From the NCBI GenBank assembly GCA_943704525.1, contig CALSCQ010002120.1, forward strand, positions 1 to 20,835: a stretch of 20,835 nucleotides of DNA, given 5' to 3'. The stretch comes from Pigoraptor vietnamica. Its lineage: Eukaryota; Opisthokonta; Filasterea. The notes below the pieces were generated by a model that saw only the letters and a program-made list of their open reading frames with translations, was not told where the DNA came from and made no database searches. Shown in pieces: positions 17,603 through 20,835 of this stretch. The position numbers and the translations under genes are program-made. Numbering within the stretch: position 1 is the stretch's first letter; each line of letters starts with the position of its first letter.

Positions 17603-20402
17603 TGGTGTGGTGTGTGTGTGTGTGTGTGTGGTGTGGTGTGTGTGTGTGTGTGTGGTGTGGTGTGTGTGTGTGTGTGGTGTGGTGTGTGTGTGTGTGTGTG
17701 TGGTGTGGTGTGGTGTGGTGTGTGTGTGTGTGTGTGAGTGTGGTGTGGTGTGTGTGTGTGTGTGCGTGTGTGTGCGTACGAGAAAAACGTGCGGAATTCT
17801 CAAGCCGCCGTAATATCACCGTAGTGTCCAAGTGCGTGAACGGCGTCGCCGACAACCGCACGTACGGCACGGACCAGTGCCTGTCGTGCAACAAGGGATT
17901 CTACGGACCCTACTGCAACAACAGTGGGTTTTTGTGCACCCGTCTTTTTGTCTGTTTGGCGTGCGCCCGCTGTGCTAACGGACGCCCTGTCCACACCACC
18001 TTCCTCTCTTCCTTGGCATCCCCCCCCTCTGTCGTCGCGCAATGCACGCCTGTCTGTCTCTTCTCTCAATGAGGAGCTTCTCACACGGTTGGCTTTGTGC
18101 AGCGTGCAAGTGCCTCGGGGGCCCCTGCAACGACGGCCTCTACGGCGACGGCCTGTGCTCTGGCCCGTGCTACGAGGGATTCAACGGAACGCTCTGCGAC
18201 AGCTGCACGGAGGGCCGCTTTGGGAGCAACTGCCAGCGTGGGTGGCTTGCGGCAGTGTCTCTCATGCCTCGACATAGTCCTCTTGCACGCTTCAGCACGT
18301 TTGCCGGCCGCTATGCACGCACGCACACGCTAACGCGCGTCCACCGCAATCTCCGCAGCCTGCACGTGCACTGTGGATGACGGGGTTTGCAACGACTCGA
18401 TCGCTGGCGATGGCACGTGCCGGTCCTGCGCGAAGCCCGGGTTCGCCACACCCACGTGCCGACAGTGCCTCCGGGGATTCTACGGATCCCACTGCACCGG
18501 TGTGTTTGAAGCGGCGCTGTTTTGCGAGATGCAAAACATCGGAGACGTATCTTGTGGATCGCATCTCCTCAACGCAGAAGCTTGTTGGCATAGACACGGG
18601 CTCGTGCACACGCAAACACGCGAACTTTTTGTGCGTCTTTTCGTGTGATATGGGATACGTGCTTTACTTATATTTATTTGACCTCTCCGCTCTTCCAGCG
18701 TGCATTTGCAAGTCGTCCATTGGTCTCTGCCACGACGGCGTGTTGGGCACTGGCCTCTGCCGCGGATGCATCGAAATTGGCCGCGCTGGGCCAAATTGCA
18801 CCGACTGCGACACGGGATACTGGGGCCCAAGTTGCAAGAGTGGGTCCGCTCGTGCGTTGTGTGTCTGTGTGGGTGCGTGTTCCTTCGGAGAGTGAAGAGA
18901 GGAAGAAGGATCCTGCGCCTTCGTTGTGTGTGGCGCAAAATTCCGCTCGAGTGCACGCACTGATCGGCCATTTCTTGCGCAGAGTGCGACTGCGTCAATG
19001 GCAAGTGCTCCGACGGTCCCTCGGGCACCGGCGCGTGCGTCGTTGGGTCATGCGCGCAGTTCTACTCTGGCAACAACTGCGAAGTCGGTGTGTGTTTGGC
19101 GCGACTTTGCACGTGTCCGTCCTTCGTACGCACTCTAACGCCCCCTTTTATTTGTACGTGGACTAGCATACCCAACATTCGTTCCGTCGAACGTCTCCAT
19201 CCATCATACGCTCTCCCAACTCTCCCCAATTCCGCACACGTACTCTCTTATTCTCAACATTCTTTCCGTCGCAGATGCGCGCGCGGCCACGGCCACCAAG
19301 TCGTCGTCATCTGGCACGAACGTCGCCGCAATCGGAGGGTCCGTTGCGGTCATCGGCGTTGTGCTCGTCGCAGGGATTGTCGCGTTTGTCCTCTACCGCC
19401 GTCGCAAGGAGAAGGGCAAGGGGTTTAACAAGAGCAACAAGGGCTTCGCGGACGACGGCTACGACATGGATCCGATTCGGCGGCGCAGCACGCGCAACGA
19501 CAACGCCACGAGCTACCTCAATCCAATGCACCGCAACAACTCGCACCTGGAGAGGGTCACCGAGGAGGGCGGCGTGGGCTACGGGGGATCGCGCCGCTTT
19601 AGCGATCCCGAGACATCGGAGCCGGTGTACCAGGCCCCGCGCGAGTCGATTAAGAAGGTGTCGCGCTACATGCCTGATCCCGAGGGCATCTACGACAGGC
19701 CACGTGCGGACGTGGAGGCGGACGATCCGGTCTACCAATCGATACGAAAGTGCGTGTTGCTGTCGCTCCGCCTGCTGTGCGCGTTTGCCGTTTGCCACGA
19801 GAACGCATTTGCGCGTGCTGAGGTGCCGCACTCGTGCGTTGGTCGTGGCCTCACGTACGTTCATATTCCGTGTTGCGTCGCTAACACCCTCGATGTTACG
19901 TGGTGGTTGCAGGGAAGGCGAGACAATATACTCCAACACAAGGGGTGCGCCGTCGCGGCAGTCGCAAGCAGCGCGTCCCGCCGGCGGGGACGTGCTTTAT
20001 TCGACGCTCGCGTTCCACACCGAAGACATGAACGCAGGCCGGAACGTGCGCCAGAGCGAATACCAGGTTTGTTCTGCGCATATGTGCGCATAGGACGTCG
20101 TGCTTATGTTAGGGCGCGGGATGGCTTGTGTGTGGATGAGTTCCTCTCTGACGCCGCCCCTGTCTTTAATTTCGCGTCCACTGACCATGTCCCGCTACTT
20201 GCAGGTTCCTCGGGGCGACGACGAAGGGGGCGAGGGCGAGTACTCGGTTCCCCGCTCAAACACAGTCTCCGGCGGCCGTCTCCGCTACGCCGACGTGAAG
20301 TTTGACAATTCGGTCGCGCAAGAGTCAGAGTACGCATCGCCGCGCTTTTCGGGCGGTGACGCCGAAGAGACGCACTATTCGGAAGTGCGGCCGCTCAAGT
20401 AG
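13395..20402 (+). CDS. EGF-rich single-pass membrane protein with tyrosine-motif cytoplasmic tail
   Basis: Seventeen exons: 13395-13478, 13569-13793, 13893-15384, 15607-15657, 15773-16129, 16436-16531, 16666-16875, 17148-17291, 17440-17547, 17825-17923, 18103-18237, 18359-18499, 18699-18839, 18983-19087, 19275-19749, 19913-20066 and 20205-20402 (TAG), total 4215 nt (1404 aa). Residues 1-28 are a signal peptide (AVALLVWLACVSIA). Residues 30-150 form a C2- or MNNL-like head, followed by SVTCNSGYYGQSC. About 27 EGF-like repeats of the compact CxC-x4-C-x9-CxxC-x8-C type follow, eleven of them in tandem at 238-600. One transmembrane helix lies near 1147-1168 with the stop-transfer sequence YRRRK. 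The tail (to 1404) has 15 further tyrosines in motifs such as YQAP, YDRP, YSVP, VLYSTL and THYSEV. Likely role: surface adhesion, phagocytic or juxtacrine receptor/ligand signalling through tyrosine kinases and SH2 proteins, as in Draper/MEGF10-type proteins; orthology is not claimed. Intron 1 (90 nt) is stop-free and in frame, so its removal is inferred from the signal-peptide boundary. The exon 10 acceptor is the least certain. Confidence 0.87.
14295..15383 (+). repeat. Tandem array of eleven ~99-bp EGF-like units in one exon
   Basis: Units begin at 14295, 14394, 14493, 14595, 14694, 14793, 14892, 14991, 15090, 15189 and 15288. Ten are 33 codons long (the last is completed in the next exon), and the third is 34. 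The common pattern is C-x-C-NGG-x-C-x-(D/E)G-x-x-G-x-G-x-C-x-x-C-x8-C. Six cysteines recur per unit; the third unit is deviant (CLAQCAWGTC, and it lacks the DG-G-G signature). No intron interrupts the array. Confidence 0.93.
15422..15606 (+). repeat. Duplicated 3' splice-site segment in intron 3 of the EGF receptor gene
   Basis: Two imperfect tandem units of about 90 bp (15422-15509 and 15510-15601) share CGTGTC-TGTCCCACACGTGTGCTTG, then a GGTG-ACC-TAG-TCATGGCTT-CTT segment and CCCAATGCAG at their ends. The acceptor-like CAG at 15511-15513 precedes CGTGTCC just as the real acceptor at 15604-15606 does. Using the inner site would meet an in-frame stop within 20 codons. Confidence 0.8.
16138..16245 (+). 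repeat. Duplicated GGTGGA-CACGTGACGCAG segment in intron 5
   Basis: Two copies of TGTGGTGGA(G/T)CACGTGACGCAG end at 16160 and 16240, 80 bp apart, inside the 306-base intron 16130-16435 of the EGF receptor gene. Both end in an acceptor-like GACGCAG, and the second is followed by CG as the real EGF exons are. Confidence 0.7.
16913..17045 (+). repeat. Tandem ~72-bp duplication with acceptor-like ends in intron 7
   Basis: Two near-identical units share ATGCC, then TATGTGTTTTACCTACTCG, then TTTGTTTGCGAG-GCCCTTCCAGCGTGCACTC. They end at acceptor-like CCAG sites at 16964 and 17035. Both are followed by CGTGCACT, almost the same start as the real exon after 17147 (CGTGCACTTG). Confidence 0.85.
17548..17780 (+). 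repeat. Large (GT)n/(GGTGTG)n repeat in intron 9
   Basis: After the donor at 17548 roughly 200 bases consist of GT runs broken by GGTGTGG phase shifts. The repeat fills most of the 277-base intron 17548-17824 of the EGF receptor gene. GT is on the sense strand. Confidence 0.92.
19275..20402 (+). other. Transmembrane helix and tyrosine-motif tail of the EGF receptor
   Basis: The last three exons encode a Ser/Thr-rich stalk, a hydrophobic helix (VAVIGVVLVAGIVAFVL) and a hydrophilic tail of about 236 residues. Six YxxP motifs are present (YLNP, YQAP, YDRP, YQVP, YSVP, YASP); YQVP is made across the exon 16/17 junction. Two YxN motifs (YLN, YSN), two ITIM-like motifs (VLYSTL, LRYADV) and one ITSM-like motif (THYSEV) also occur. 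YxxP and YxN are known ligands of Crk/Nck-type and Grb2-type SH2 domains. Phosphorylation here is inferred. Confidence 0.75.
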
Positions 20403-20835
20403 AAGGAGATCGCCAACATAACGGTGCCTGTGAGAGAACGGCGCATTTTTGTCACGCGAGTGCCATGTGAAGGCGTGTGGGCGTTGTCGCTCGTGTACTG
20501 GATGCACGAGAATCGCCGCCGACTCAAATCGCTGTCGCGGGACTTCGAAGAATGTGTTGCGCTGTTGCTGCTGTTGCGTTTGCCGCTTTTTGCGTCCGTC
20601 GGGCCACGCGCATTATGAGCGCCTCCCTTTCCATCTGTGCGCGTGCGCGTGCGCGAATATACACACAATGAGTGACTTGTGGCGCGCCGTAGAGGGAAAA
20701 AGAGATCGTAACGTGTCGCTTTTTGTTTTTTTGTTTTTTTTATTGAAGCGACGGCCTGTACAACTGAGGCGCCGATGAAGGGCGGTACAATGCGTCTCAC
20801 GTTGTTAGTACATTTAAAGGATCCTCCCCCCCCCC
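20403..20835. other. 3' flank of the EGF receptor gene
   Basis: This 433-base stretch has no supported coding sequence. It contains a T-rich run (about 20719-20743) and ends in a C10 homopolymer at 20826-20835. The 3' UTR and poly(A) site of the receptor gene probably lie here, but no AATAAA is seen. The short open frames present have no recognisable features. Confidence 0.5.

Noticed and set aside
17563-18072. Cys/Val-rich open frames across the GT repeats
   Set aside because: They are translations of (GT)n microsatellites, which are always stop-free, and carry no protein signal.
20424-20618. 64-codon open frame after the receptor stop
   Set aside because: It has no features, overlaps other frames, and is probably 3' UTR.

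Overview
This window looks like nuclear DNA of a GC-rich unicellular eukaryote. It holds five intron-containing protein genes, and I see no rRNA, tRNA, CRISPR array or recognisable mobile element. Most introns are 70-300 nt, start GTGNGT, and several carry (GT)n microsatellites. Rho-GEF signalling genes sit beside an EGF-rich surface receptor whose tail is crowded with tyrosine motifs. That combination suggests a holozoan protist, with a choanoflagellate-like genome as my best guess. This is inference; no marker gene in the window fixes the lineage.

Layout. (1) 172-1974, +: the 3' part of an RCC1-fold beta-propeller gene that closely resembles SERGEF/Kti13; its first blades lie before the window. 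(2) 2355-2926, +: a small three-exon gene for an acidic, probably disordered protein of unknown function. (3) 3646-7723, +: a nine-exon Rho guanine-nucleotide exchange factor with domain order disordered region, SH3, DH, PH (848 aa). (4) 8137-12495, -: a two-exon RhoGEF with the reverse order DH, PH, SH3 and a very long Pro/Ala/Ser-rich tail (1389 aa); it converges on gene 3. (5) 13395-20402, +: a seventeen-exon single-pass membrane protein (1404 aa). It has a signal peptide, a C2/MNNL-like head, about 27 compact EGF-like repeats, one transmembrane helix and a roughly 236-residue tail with 15 tyrosines in SH2-binding-like contexts. Genes 4 and 5 diverge from a shared ~900 bp spacer.

Reading frames were joined by checking that each proposed donor and acceptor keeps codon phase; the modelled exon sums of genes 2-5 are whole multiples of three. 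Genes 3, 4 and 5 fit a cell-surface to Rho-GTPase theme, but nothing in the sequence shows that their products interact.

The most interesting item is gene 5, a candidate tyrosine-phosphorylated, EGF-rich receptor or ligand whose N-terminus recalls Notch-ligand heads. Its introns also contain repeated duplications of 3' splice sites, and neighbouring EGF repeats share identical protein sequence but use different codons.
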